The notes beneath the pieces were generated by a model. That model was not told where the DNA came from, made no database searches, and saw only the letters and a list, made by a program, of their open reading frames with translations. The position numbers were made by a program, and so were the translations under genes. A stretch of 64,000 nt of DNA from Leptospira fainei serovar Hurstbridge str. BUT 6 (GTDB taxonomy: Bacteria; Spirochaetota; Leptospiria; Leptospirales; Leptospiraceae): assembly GCF_000306235.2 (NCBI RefSeq), contig NZ_AKWZ02000003.1:1-64000 (forward strand). The letters are read 5' to 3'. Positions within the stretch are counted from its first letter, which is position 1; each line of letters begins with the position of its first letter. This document shows positions 18,472 through 27,292 of the stretch, piece by piece.

Positions 18472-21459
18472 TTATTCTCCAGAAATTCCAAGCGTCCGAG
18501 CTATTTCTTTTAAGATCCTTTGGGCGGCTTCGAATTCGAATTGTTCGATTTTGGACATTAGGTTCTCGAGTTTTTCCCCGTCGACTTCAGTTGAGAGGAG
18601 AGAAAGAAGTTCGTCTAAATGATCTTCTTCGATCGAGCCCCTTTGAAACGAATCGAAAAGGAGCGGGATTAATTCTCCGACTCGTTTCGAGTCCCAAGGA
18701 ATTTCGGATCCTCTTTTTAAGACGTTAGGCGTACTTTGGGAAGGTGAATCTGAAAGATTCAGAGCTCGCGTGATCTCCTCCATCATTTGGTTGAATTCTA
18801 TCGGCTTAGATATAAAGCCGTCCATACCGGCGGCTTTTGCGGAATTTCTATCTTCCTCGAAAACACTAGCGGTCAACGCAAGGATAGGAGTTCTCGGAAG
18901 GTTATCTTCTATTTCGCGGCGGCGAATTTCCCTAGTCGCTTGCAACCCGTCCAATATCGGCATCTGGACGTCCATCAAAATCATATCGAATTTATTCGAC
19001 TGTACTTTCTGAATGGCTTCTTTCCCGTTGTAAGCCGCAGATACGGAATGCCCTTCATTTTTGAGAAGCAATTCGACCAGTTCGGTGTTCTGCTCGATGT
19101 CATCTACGACCAAAATGTTTAAAGCAGGAAGAGTCTGGCGGATGGCGCTCTTGGTTTCCGTTCTATGGCTTTCGATTTTTTGCAAAGGAAGTAATACATG
19201 AAAGACGCTTCCTTCTCCCAATCTACTTTCTGCCCAGATACGTCCTCCCATCAATTCGGTCAATTGCTTGCAAATGGTGGTTCCTAATCCGGTCCCGCCG
19301 AATCGCCTGGTTGTGGAAATATCCGCTTGAGTAAACGGTTCAAAAATCTTTTCCAAGCGGTCCACTTGGATTCCGATGCCTGTGTCTATCACCGAAAAAT
19401 ATAGTTCACTTCCCACTTTTTCGATCCTGAGAGTCACTTTTCCTTTGTCCGTGAATTTGATCGCATTTCCGATCAGGTTTATAAGGATCTGACGGATCCT
19501 AAGTGAATCTCCCAAATAGAATTCGGAAAGTTCCGGATCCTGGATTACCTCGAAATCCAAATTCTTTTTGATCGCGCTCATTCCTAAAAATGATTTGAGT
19601 TCGCCGACAAGTCTGAAAAGAGAGAAGCCCACGGATTCGAGTTCCACAGCTCCTTTTTCCAGCTTCGCGGTGTTTAAGATATCATTCAAAAGTCTTAATA
19701 GAGATTTCGCGGAACCCTTTACCGTTTCCAGGTGAGTTCTTTGGTGTCTCTCCAATTTTCCCGAGAGAAGCACTTCCGTAAAACCGAGGATGGAGTTCAT
19801 CGGCGTTCGGATTTCGTGGCTCATATTCGCTAAGAAAGAAGTTTTAGTTACAGCGGCAAGTTCGGCTTTTTCTTTCGACATCCGCAGATCTTCTTCCATA
19901 TTGCGCCTTTCCGTAATGTCCAAGATGACGCCTTCCAGAAATAGAATTTCACCGTTGCTGCCGAAGACGACGCTTCCGTTTTCCCAGAACCATTTGATTT
20001 CTCCGTTTCTATGTATAATTCTGTATTCCAGAACGAAGGCCTTTTTTTCCCGCACAGCATTTTGAACCGCAAGGAAAACGGCGGCTTGATCGTGCGGGTG
20101 AATGATGTCATTGAAGGAGCGGATCGGATTCGGAGGGGAAAAATCCGAAACGTGATATCCGGTCATGGACTCAGCCGCATCACTCATATATAGACTAGTC
20201 CAATTTTCGTTAAATAGGCGTCGATAAGTGATTCCGGGAATGTTTTGAATGAGAGATCTTACCTGCTGCTCGCTCTGCTTGAGAGCGGTTTCGATCATTT
20301 TTCTTTCGCTGATATCCGTTACGAAACTTACGAACAAAATTTCATCGGGAAGTTTTACCTGTCCGATTGCCAATCGTATCGGAAAAATGGAGCCGTCTTT
20401 TCTTCTGCCTAAGGCTTCTCGGCCCGTTCCGATAATTTTCGAGGTTCCTGTCCTAATATAATTTTTTAGATTTCCGCCGCGTCCGGAATAATATGGTTCC
20501 GGCATAAGATCCCGGATATTCTGACCTACTATCTCCGAGTTCGTATATCCGAAGATGCCCTCGGCGGATTTATTGAAGTCTATGATTTTCCCTCGGATAT
20601 CGATCGTGATAACTCCATCTACAGCCGTGGAAATGATCGCTCTAGTGCGAGCTTCGCTTATCTTTAAGTTGTTCACTAGTTTTCGGTATCTATAGAAGGC
20701 ATTCACTGCGAACGTAAAAAGCGTAAAGCCGACCGTGATGATCGAAACGGACAATGCAAGAAACGTAGGATCCGTCTGATCGTTCGGAGTGACCGTTTCT
20801 TGGATTCCGATAAAACGGGCCGCGGCCATTCCGGTATAATGCATCCCCGAAATTGCCAGGCCCATAACGGTTCCGGATATGAGAGTGGGCCAATGAGAGC
20901 CTAGTCTTAATCCTTGTAGTCCGAAACGGACCCAAAGTGAAATGATGGCCAGTACGACTGCGACTAATATTGACAGGGAAAAGATCCAAGGATCGTAGCG
21001 TAGAGAGGCGTTCATTCGCATCGCCGCCATGCCAGTGTAGTGCATGGACCCGATTCCCGAGCCGACCAGTATGCCTCCGATGATCAGCTCCATTATTCTA
21101 AGTTTAGAACGACTCACGTAGGCTAAGGCGACCGTTGAGGCCACGATACTCGGAAGGATGGAAACGATGGTAAGAGTACGATCGTACGTTACGGTTGTGC
21201 AAAGCTTGAATGAGAGCATTCCGATGAAATGCATCGACCAGACTCCACATCCTAAGGCAAAGCTCGCCGCGATTAGGATCAGATATTTACTTCCGGGGGA
21301 AAAGGACTCGGGAACGGTCTGACCTACCATTCTCAAGGCGATGTAAGATGAAAAGATTGCGACCAAGACGGATAGAACGACCAATCCGGGATCGTAAGAA
21401 CTAGCTAAAAGGGATGCTGGCTGATCGAATAAGAAGTATTCTTGTATCATGTCGAACAT
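18472..21459 (-). CDS. MHYT-domain hybrid sensor histidine kinase
   Basis: A 995-residue inner-membrane kinase. Seven helices in the first 250 residues carry three M-H-x-x-G-M motifs (W-S-M-H-F-I-G-M, G-S-M-H-Y-T-G-M, G-M-H-Y-T-G-M), the MHYT sensor thought to bind a metal and sense O2, CO or NO. Two PAS domains follow (about 270-395 and 395-520), the second ending in D-I-T-E-R-R. The HisKA domain has the phosphorylated His548 (N-M-S-H-E-I-R-T-P), and the HATPase_c domain has D-T-G-I-G and G-G-T-G-L-G. A receiver with Asp830 follows. The last 90 residues are helical but lack an obvious phosphotransfer His. It is co-transcribed with the HD-GYP regulator six bases downstream. Confidence 0.93.
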   Translation of the reverse strand: MFDMIQEYFLFDQPASLLASSYDPGLVVLSVLVAIFSSYIALRMVGQTVPESFSPGSKYLILIAASFALGCGVWSMHFIGMLSFKLCTTVTYDRTLTIVSILPSIVASTVALAYVSRSKLRIMELIIGGILVGSGIGSMHYTGMAAMRMNASLRYDPWIFSLSILVAVVLAIISLWVRFGLQGLRLGSHWPTLISGTVMGLAISGMHYTGMAAARFIGIQETVTPNDQTDPTFLALSVSIITVGFTLFTFAVNAFYRYRKLVNNLKISEARTRAIISTAVDGVITIDIRGKIIDFNKSAEGIFGYTNSEIVGQNIRDLMPEPYYSGRGGNLKNYIRTGTSKIIGTGREALGRRKDGSIFPIRLAIGQVKLPDEILFVSFVTDISERKMIETALKQSEQQVRSLIQNIPGITYRRLFNENWTSLYMSDAAESMTGYHVSDFSPPNPIRSFNDIIHPHDQAAVFLAVQNAVREKKAFVLEYRIIHRNGEIKWFWENGSVVFGSNGEILFLEGVILDITERRNMEEDLRMSKEKAELAAVTKTSFLANMSHEIRTPMNSILGFTEVLLSGKLERHQRTHLETVKGSAKSLLRLLNDILNTAKLEKGAVELESVGFSLFRLVGELKSFLGMSAIKKNLDFEVIQDPELSEFYLGDSLRIRQILINLIGNAIKFTDKGKVTLRIEKVGSELYFSVIDTGIGIQVDRLEKIFEPFTQADISTTRRFGGTGLGTTICKQLTELMGGRIWAESRLGEGSVFHVLLPLQKIESHRTETKSAIRQTLPALNILVVDDIEQNTELVELLLKNEGHSVSAAYNGKEAIQKVQSNKFDMILMDVQMPILDGLQATREIRRREIEDNLPRTPILALTASVFEEDRNSAKAAGMDGFISKPIEFNQMMEEITRALNLSDSPSQSTPNVLKRGSEIPWDSKRVGELIPLLFDSFQRGSIEEDHLDELLSLLSTEVDGEKLENLMSKIEQFEFEAAQRILKEIARTLGISGE

Positions 21460-21605
21460 CGAAATTAAACCTCAGAGCCTTTAAAGTCAGGAATTTAGCT
21501 TTTAATTTGCGAACGTGATATTAAGCGAATCGTTCGACGGTCTTCATCCGAATACAGCGCTTTGTTTAAGGATCAGAACCAGATTTTTTAAACGGAAAAT
21601 TCCGA

Positions 21606-21625
21606 ATTCATAATATATTATGAAT
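21606..21625. promoter_or_regulatory. Perfect 20-base palindrome upstream of MHYT kinase
   Basis: ATTCATAATATATTATGAAT is an exact palindrome about 150 bases upstream of the kinase start and 20 bases beyond the stop of the SCO gene. It could be an operator for the kinase/HD-GYP operon or a bidirectional AT-only hairpin ending SCO transcription. AT-rich stems with no T-run are poor terminators, so I slightly favour a protein-binding site. Confidence 0.4.
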
Positions 21626-21645
21626 ATATCAAATATTAATTCTCT

Positions 21646-22230
21646 TTAATCCGGCTTATCCTTAGCAGCCCTTACGAATTCCGTTTCTTTATCCTGATTC
21701 CATCTCTTATCGAACTCCAAAAATAAGCTTTTAATTCTGCCTTTCGAGTTTACCAAAATCACCGAATCGGAATGATCTATATTTTTTGCCTTATCGATTA
21801 GAAATGCTTGAACCCCGAAAAGCCTGGCAAGCTCGAAGGAGCGTTCCATTGATTCGGGGCGTATTAGAATCGATTTCGTTTTCACTTCGGAAAAATATTC
21901 CTTGAAACGCTTTTGAGTGTCGTTTTCCGGATCTAGGCTGATAAATACTAAACGTAGATCCGTTCTTTTAGATATCGTGTTTTTCAATTTCGCCAAGCTT
22001 CCGTGACAGACCGATTTGCAATTCAAATAGCCGAAATAAACGAGATTATCGCTTCCCATTAGGACATCTCGAATATCCGAAGCCGGGTCTTCGTCCGGTC
22101 GAGTTAATGGAAAAGAAGGAATCTTTCGGTCCGTTTCCACCATTCCTCTGGAAACGTTAGGAAGAAAGTAGAGCAGAAGCAAGATGAAAGCAATTCCCCC
22201 AATGCACAATTTCCAAAATTCCTTCTTCAT
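21646..22230 (-). CDS. SCO1/SenC-family copper-binding thioredoxin-like protein
   Basis: A 194-residue protein from the ATG at 22230; an in-frame TTG at 22269 would add 13 residues. It has an N-terminal anchor helix (residues 8-24) and then a thioredoxin-fold domain with the SCO copper ligands Cys71 and Cys75 (C-K-S-V-C) and His153 (I-D-H-S-D). SCO proteins deliver copper to the CuA site of cytochrome c oxidase, or act as thiol-disulfide factors, on the outer face of the inner membrane. No cytochrome oxidase genes lie in the window, so a redox or copper-sensing role is also possible. A copper ATPase lies far away at 57.7 kb. Confidence 0.88.
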   Translation of the reverse strand: MKKEFWKLCIGGIAFILLLLYFLPNVSRGMVETDRKIPSFPLTRPDEDPASDIRDVLMGSDNLVYFGYLNCKSVCHGSLAKLKNTISKRTDLRLVFISLDPENDTQKRFKEYFSEVKTKSILIRPESMERSFELARLFGVQAFLIDKAKNIDHSDSVILVNSKGRIKSLFLEFDKRWNQDKETEFVRAAKDKPD

Positions 22231-22706
22231 TTTAAATAATTCGGATTTAGAATTCCTCTGATTTACCAAAAATAAATTTCCTTATTTTTTATTCAAAAAA
22301 TTTACTAAGTTAAGGAGTTTTTTTAAAGAAACGTAGCATTAATAAGTACAATGGATTAGTTTCATTCTTCTTAGAGGGATACGCTTCGTTCAACTCCGGC
22401 GGCATATAGATCCGGCGAAGTTTTTGACGTCTTAACAAGAGGCGTTTATTCTTTTACGTTAGTCGAATTGGCACAAAATCAAGGTTAAAAAACATTTTTG
22501 GCAAGCATTGGAAATATTTCCGATACCGGTCAAAATCGAACCTTATTCGGCATTAAAGGACTATGAAATCATTATAAAATTTTAATACTTTATCCTAACT
22601 TCCTTTGCGAGTCGAATTTTTTCGTTCGAATTACACCTATCGGAAATAGTGTGATTGAGGAGAATATCGCAATTAGTGTAGCTATATTACATCGCCGATT
22701 TTAGCG
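22231..22706. other. Intergenic region, no accepted gene
   Basis: Between the SCO gene start and the end of the methyltransferase gene, both minus strand. A 34-codon open stretch on the plus strand (about 22381-22485, reading A-A-Y-R-S-G-E-V-F-D-V-L) has protein-like composition but no start codon. It may be a scrap of a lost gene. Nothing else stands out. Confidence 0.4.
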
Positions 22707-23573
22707 CTACGTGGACGCGATCAATAGGTCTTCCGCATTGCTTGGAGGTCGAAGGCCGTCCGTTCGATTCGCAAAGTAGCGTTGTGCTAATTGCGACCCG
22801 GACACGTGCGTTACTTCTTTGAAACCGGACTCTTTAGCCAGACTCAATATTTCCGTCGGTGTGAAAAAGCTGATGAAAGGAGTCCCGCTCGCTTGTGCTC
22901 CTTTCGCTGCGGCCTCAAAGCCAGGACGTACATCCGGATCTGCGAGTTCGAAAGGAAGTAGAAATGTCATTGCGAACTTCGATCTTGGAGCAAGAGTCGC
23001 GACTTGGCGGAGCATTGTCGCGATCGCCTCCCTAGTAAGATACATACTGACTCCGATCGATGTTACGGTTGCCGGTTGTTTTGCATCGAAACCGGCAGCT
23101 GCGAGACTCTTCCACCATGATTCACCGGATTCGAAGTCGAAAGGGACTAGTCGGAGCCACTCGGGAATTCCATAACCTAGATCGATCAGTCGTTGGCGCT
23201 TCCATGCCTGATGATTCGGCTGATCCACCTCGAATACCTGCAAGTGGGAAGCAATATCCGGCCTGCGCTGAGCAAAGGTATCCAAACCTGCTCCCAGGAT
23301 TACGTACTGGTTGATACCGTTTCCGGACTGCTCTAGGACCAAGTCCTCAATGAAGCGAGCTCGCGCGACGATGGATGCCCGGAAAGGTTTCGTGAAATTT
23401 GGATCCATATCCGGACGATTGCGCCATCCCTCTTCCGGGGCTGCTAGCTTCAGGCCGATCTCATCTTCAAGTACGTGAGGCGGAGGATCAACCTGCATAT
23501 GTAAAGCTCGCCAAAGGGCTACTCTAACGGCAGTGCTATCGGCTATCGGGGTTGATTTATCACTATTCTTCAT
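22707..23573 (-). CDS. Class I SAM-dependent methyltransferase (LCMT/TIGR00027-like)
   Basis: A 288-residue protein of the leucine-carboxyl-methyltransferase-like family, common in actinobacteria. R-A-R-F-I-E-D at about 68-74, the SAM-binding I-L-G-A-G-L-D-T-F-A block and the acidic F-E-V-D-Q-P strand end are clear. A post-motif S-I-G-V-S-M-Y-L-T replaces the usual A-E-G-L-L-x-Y-L. It is cytoplasmic, with no signal sequence, and the methyl acceptor is unknown. The gene appears more GC-rich than most neighbours, which fits horizontal acquisition from a higher-GC donor. It stands alone between two minus-strand genes with long gaps on both sides. Confidence 0.85.
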   Translation of the reverse strand: MKNSDKSTPIADSTAVRVALWRALHMQVDPPPHVLEDEIGLKLAAPEEGWRNRPDMDPNFTKPFRASIVARARFIEDLVLEQSGNGINQYVILGAGLDTFAQRRPDIASHLQVFEVDQPNHQAWKRQRLIDLGYGIPEWLRLVPFDFESGESWWKSLAAAGFDAKQPATVTSIGVSMYLTREAIATMLRQVATLAPRSKFAMTFLLPFELADPDVRPGFEAAAKGAQASGTPFISFFTPTEILSLAKESGFKEVTHVSGSQLAQRYFANRTDGLRPPSNAEDLLIAST

Positions 23574-23617
23574 GTTCCTTCTCCGTGCCTCTGTATATAC
23601 AGATTTTTTCCATTCGG

Positions 23618-23827
23618 ATGCGAATTGCGTTTCACGAAAGCGAGAAAGCGAAGTCGCCGAATCGAAATTACGCGTCGTTCAGGATATATCAGAATAATTT
23701 ATCCAGTGTAAAGTGGTTTTTAACCGATCTCTATTCTTTGATCGGTTTTGAAGAATTTCTGAAATATCAATCGCTTTTCGAATATCTCGAATCGTCGATA
23801 CCAGCCGCCTACAAAAGAAATAACTAG
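23618..23827 (+). CDS. Possible small protein or gene remnant
   Basis: A 69-codon frame from ATG 23618. The composition looks like real protein (W-F-L-T-D-L-Y-S-L-I-G-F-E-E-F, then Y-Q-S-L-F-E-Y-L-E-S), with amphipathic helices and codon use like its surroundings. There is no clear ribosome site, and the start lies 45 bases from the divergent methyltransferase start. I recognise no family. It may be the end of a lost larger gene or a genuine small protein. Confidence 0.3.
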   Translation: MRIAFHESEKAKSPNRNYASFRIYQNNLSSVKWFLTDLYSLIGFEEFLKYQSLFEYLESSIPAAYKRNN

Positions 23828-24175
23828 AAATGTTAACTGAACTTTTTTGCTTCGGTCGAAATCGTACCCAAAATGCGAGGGCTTCGCTTTTGATAGAATG
23901 GTTCGATAAATTTCCACAAATAGGATCGTAGCATTTTCGTCTTTATCTATCTACGTTCATTTTAGATTTATTTTATGTTTTCAAAATGATAATTTATTAA
24001 ATATCAATAAGTTTTTTGAAAATCGAGAATTCGAACCCTAAATTAAAAGCCGGCGTTTTTGGGGAGGTTTTTCAAAAATTCTGCCTCAGTTGTATGAGCA
24101 CATTATGCACATCGCTTCAAAAAAAGGCTGCCCGATCCGGATTACTCCATCTTTTTTGATGGTGACAAAGAGTTT
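23828..24175. other. Intergenic region without a recognised gene
   Basis: Lies downstream of the AraC regulator (minus strand) and after the small plus-strand frame. A GCCGGC core flanked by A-rich and T-rich runs at about 24046-24062 could be a weak hairpin. Nothing else can be supported. Confidence 0.35.
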
Positions 24176-25126
24176 TTATATATTCAGAACGGGATGCTTG
24201 ATTGAGCTTGTGCCGTTTCCTTCTCCGGGTTGTGGGTTGCTCATATCCTTTCCGGGAGTGATTCCAAAAAAACGTTTATATTCCCTGCTGAATTGAGAAG
24301 GGCTTTCGTATCCGACGCTCAAAGCTGCTTTATACGCGTTAAGTCCTTCTTGCGTCATCAGCATTCTTGCTTTGTGCAATCTCACGTTCTTAATGTATTG
24401 GATCGGCGAGGTGTTGGTTACTGCCTTGAAGCTGGCATGAAAAGTGGAAATGCTCATTCCCGCATCGAATGCCAACGACTTAACGTCTAAATCCTGACTG
24501 AAAGATTCATGTATCCTGCGGAGAGCTCGAGCAATTTGAAAAAACTTTCGATTTCGATAGGCAAGAGCTTGCAGAGCGCCTCCTTCTTCCTCGCGAAGCA
24601 CACGGTAGATAATTTCTCGAATTATCATCGAACCCAAGAATTTTTTATCCTGTGGACTTGCTAACGCTTCCGCCAATCGGATCGAGGCATCCGCAAGACT
24701 TTCCGTAAGTTTCGAGGAATAGATTCCCTTTGGCAACGTGTCTTCATCGAGATTAATATCATCCATATCGAGCAATATCTCTCCTATGGAACTAGCATCG
24801 ACAGTAATATAAATTCCTAATACAGGCTCCTCGGGGCTTGCCTTGGTTTCACATTCTAAAGGAAGTGGAACTGATAATACGAGATAGTTTCCGGAATTGT
24901 ACGTATAAATGTCGTCCCCGAGGAAGATTCTTTTTTGTCCTTGAGCTAAAATAATGATGCCGGGTTCGTAAGCTTTCTGTAACTTCGGAGCTGATTGATC
25001 GATACGAAACAGTCGAACCCCTTTAATGCCGGAGGCTATACTTTGTTCTTTTGGAATCAGTCGTTTTAAATGATCCGCCAATTTCCTTCGCTTTTCTTCG
25101 GGTACGTTTTTAGTATTCTTTTTCAT
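24176..25126 (-). CDS. AraC-family transcriptional regulator (AraC_N type)
   Basis: A 316-residue cytoplasmic regulator. The N-terminal half is the AraC_N cupin-like ligand domain (Y-E-P-G-I-I-I-L-A-Q-G-Q-K, then the G-N-Y-L-V-L-S-V-P-L-P block near 90). The C-terminal part (residues 205-295) holds two helix-turn-helix units, the L-A-F-D-A-G-M-S-I-S-T-F-H block and the A-L-S-V-G-Y-E-S-P-S-Q-F block with R-E-Y-K-R-F-F-G. This architecture is typical of regulators divergent from alcohol or aldehyde dehydrogenase genes. Here it is divergent from an alcohol dehydrogenase 180 bases away, which is its likely target. The inducer is probably an aldehyde or alcohol, by inference. Confidence 0.92.
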   Translation of the reverse strand: MKKNTKNVPEEKRRKLADHLKRLIPKEQSIASGIKGVRLFRIDQSAPKLQKAYEPGIIILAQGQKRIFLGDDIYTYNSGNYLVLSVPLPLECETKASPEEPVLGIYITVDASSIGEILLDMDDINLDEDTLPKGIYSSKLTESLADASIRLAEALASPQDKKFLGSMIIREIIYRVLREEEGGALQALAYRNRKFFQIARALRRIHESFSQDLDVKSLAFDAGMSISTFHASFKAVTNTSPIQYIKNVRLHKARMLMTQEGLNAYKAALSVGYESPSQFSREYKRFFGITPGKDMSNPQPGEGNGTSSIKHPVLNI

Positions 25127-25308
25127 TAGCTAAAACTTAATGTAAGATAAGTATGCTCATTTTTCTTACGTTTAATAGGATTAGGCAAGAATAAATAGGA
25201 TCTGATATTGATAAGTAGGATATTCCAAGATACTATTGCATGATCTTCGGACGGTTTAAGTCGGTTTCGGGACCCATTAATTCCGACGAAATATTGGAGC
25301 AATAAGTG

Positions 25309-26364
25309 ATGACGATCCAGGTATCAGGTTACGCCGCTCAGTCGGCGACTCAAGCGCTTGCGCCATTCAAATTCGAACGTCGCGGAAACAGGCCGGACGA
25401 CGTACTAATCGAGATTCTATATTGCGGAGTTTGCCATTCCGATTTGCACCAAGCTAGGAATGATTGGGGGAACTCCGCGTATCCGATGGTACCGGGACAT
25501 GAGATCATAGGTCGAGTGATCGGAGTCGGACAGAAGACGACTCGTTTCAAAGTAGGAGATCATGTTGGGGTAGGTTGTATGGTCGATTCCTGCAGGGATT
25601 GTCGAGCTTGCAAGAAAGGCTTAGAGCAATACTGTGAAAACTTTCCTACTTATACGTATAATGGAGTGGATCGTCACGATCACACTGCTACGCAAGGCGG
25701 TTATTCGGAAAAGATTGTCGTTTCGGAAGATTTCGTCGTAAAGATTCCCGACGGGTTGGATTTGAAGGCTACCGCTCCTTTGCTTTGCGCCGGAATCACG
25801 ACCTGGTCTCCGTTACGTCATTGGAAAGTAGAAAAGGGAAGTAAGGTCGGAGTCATCGGTTTAGGCGGCCTCGGACATATGGCTCTGAAGTTTGCGAAGG
25901 CTTTGGGCGCCGAAGTCAGTCTTTTCACTCGTTCTCTCGGAAAGGTTGATGATGCGAAGAGACTTGGTGCAGACCACATAATACACTCCACCGATAAAAA
26001 ACAAATGCAATCCGTAAAAGGTCGATTCGATCTGATCATCGATACGATCCCTTCGGTTCATGATTTGAATCCTTATCTTCCAACTCTCGCGTTGGACGGG
26101 ACTATCGTGCTGGTCGGTTATTTAGGCCCTATCGATCCTTTCTTGAATACCGTTCCCTTATTGTTAGGTCGCAAATCGGTGACCGGGTCCGCGATTGGGG
26201 GAATTGCCGAAACTCAAGAGATGCTGGATTTTTGCGGAAAGCACGGTATTGTTTCCGATGTTGAAGAAATTCGGATTCAGCAAATCAATGAGGCGTACGA
26301 GAGGATGCTGAAAAGCGATGTGAAGTATCGTTTCGTGATCGATATCTCTTCTTTGAAAGATTGA
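25309..26364 (+). CDS. Zinc-dependent alcohol dehydrogenase (YahK/CAD-like)
   Basis: A 351-residue medium-chain dehydrogenase. I start at ATG 25309, immediately after an in-frame GTG, with a GGAG site upstream. The catalytic zinc ligands are Cys42 (C-G-V-C-H-S-D) and His64-Glu65 (G-H-E-I-I-G). The structural zinc is held by Cys95, 98, 101 and 109. The Rossmann motif is G-L-G-G-L-G-H-M-A. The pattern matches NADP-dependent aldehyde reductases such as YahK and cinnamyl alcohol dehydrogenases, so it probably reduces a range of aldehydes in the cytoplasm. The gene is divergent from an AraC regulator and 59 bases upstream of a broken cupin gene, with which it probably formed an operon. Confidence 0.93.
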   Translation: MTIQVSGYAAQSATQALAPFKFERRGNRPDDVLIEILYCGVCHSDLHQARNDWGNSAYPMVPGHEIIGRVIGVGQKTTRFKVGDHVGVGCMVDSCRDCRACKKGLEQYCENFPTYTYNGVDRHDHTATQGGYSEKIVVSEDFVVKIPDGLDLKATAPLLCAGITTWSPLRHWKVEKGSKVGVIGLGGLGHMALKFAKALGAEVSLFTRSLGKVDDAKRLGADHIIHSTDKKQMQSVKGRFDLIIDTIPSVHDLNPYLPTLALDGTIVLVGYLGPIDPFLNTVPLLLGRKSVTGSAIGGIAETQEMLDFCGKHGIVSDVEEIRIQQINEAYERMLKSDVKYRFVIDISSLKD

Positions 26365-26423
26365 AGCGCTGTTTTATAAAAGAATTAAAGATATTTTACA
26401 TATTATGATCCGTAGGTGAGCGA

Positions 26424-26977
26424 ATGAATTTACGTAAATTAAGTTTCGACAAATCAACTTCGACTTTGTTCTTATTCCTGTTACTTGTCGCTTCTTGCAG
26501 TCATGTCGGTCAGACTCGGGAGTCGAATATGAACCCCGACGGAAAGGCTGGGGATTTAAAAATTTTAAGGAACGGCTCCCAGGCCTCCGCCCTCGGACCA
26601 GAGAGCTTTTTTACCGGCTCCGTAAAAGTGCAACCCCTATTCCACCGAATTCCCCATCAAGGACTGCCGGCGCTTATGTAACGTTTCGTCCGGGAGCGAG
26701 AAGCGCATGGCATACTCATCCGCTTGGCCAGACCCTGATCGTTACCGAGGGAATCGGTCGCGTCCAGCAATGGGGAGGGGTCGTTCAGGCGATTCGACTT
26801 GGGGATGTGGTTTGGACGCCGCCCGGAGTGAAGCACTGGCACGGAGCTTCTCCCAAATCGTCGATGACACATATGGCCGTTCAAGAGCAGTTAGACGGGA
26901 AGGTCGTGGATTGGATGGAGAAGGTTAGCGATGAACAATACAACTCGTCTATTCAAGGAGATGACCGTAAGCAATAG
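26424..26977 (+). pseudogene. Cupin-domain lipoprotein gene split by a frameshift
   Basis: The frame from ATG 26424 gives a lipoprotein-type signal (S-C near residue 24), then [15 protein letters not shown] and V-Q-P-L-F, and runs out of frame at about 26640. A second frame takes over there with P-P-N-S-P, then [27 protein letters not shown] and K-H-W-H-G-A to the stop at 26977. Together they make one continuous cupin enzyme of the carboxymuconolactone-decarboxylase-associated type, with metal ligands H-T-H and a later H-W-H. One lost base in the CTATTC-CACCG region explains the break. This could be a true pseudogene or a sequencing error; the rest of both halves is undamaged. Confidence 0.85.
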
Positions 26978-27292
26978 TAAAAAGAACTAAATTATAAAAT
27001 AGTAATTTTTAAATATCCGATTTCGAATTCGTCCGCTTAGTTCCGTCGGAAATCGATTTCTGACGGAACAAGATCGTTACCCGAACTGAATTCGATAATA
27101 CTGGTTTCTGCAGCATCGTTCCTCGCTTTCAGGCGGAAAACCTTGAGGCGAATCGAACGTTCGACGACCTCTTAGAGAATGTCGCAAAGGAAAAAATATT
27201 AGGTCTCCGCCGATCATTTTTGCACGGCTACGCTCAGAAACCTTGGATTGCTCCTTCCTGAAAGTAACGAATTTAAGGCGTAAGAATGAAAA
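26978..27292. other. Intergenic region with a strong hairpin
   Basis: A 28-base near-perfect inverted repeat lies at 27041-27068: TTCCGTC and GAAATC on the left pair with GATTTC and GACGGAA on the right, with one mismatch in the stem. It lies between the ends of the converging cupin gene and the minus-strand lipoprotein gene, where a bidirectional terminator would be expected. No T-run follows on either strand. No gene is seen in the rest. Confidence 0.5.
27041..27068. terminator. Inverted repeat, probable bidirectional terminator
   Basis: The arms TTCCGTC-G-GAAATC and GATTTC-T-GACGGAA pair with one central mismatch and almost no loop. The site lies between two converging genes. The lack of a following T-run makes factor-independent termination uncertain; it could also be a mRNA 3'-stabilising stem. 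Confidence 0.5.

Noticed and set aside
22381..22485. 34-codon open stretch on the plus strand
   Set aside because: No start codon and an upstream stop in frame; too short to call a gene or relic with confidence.
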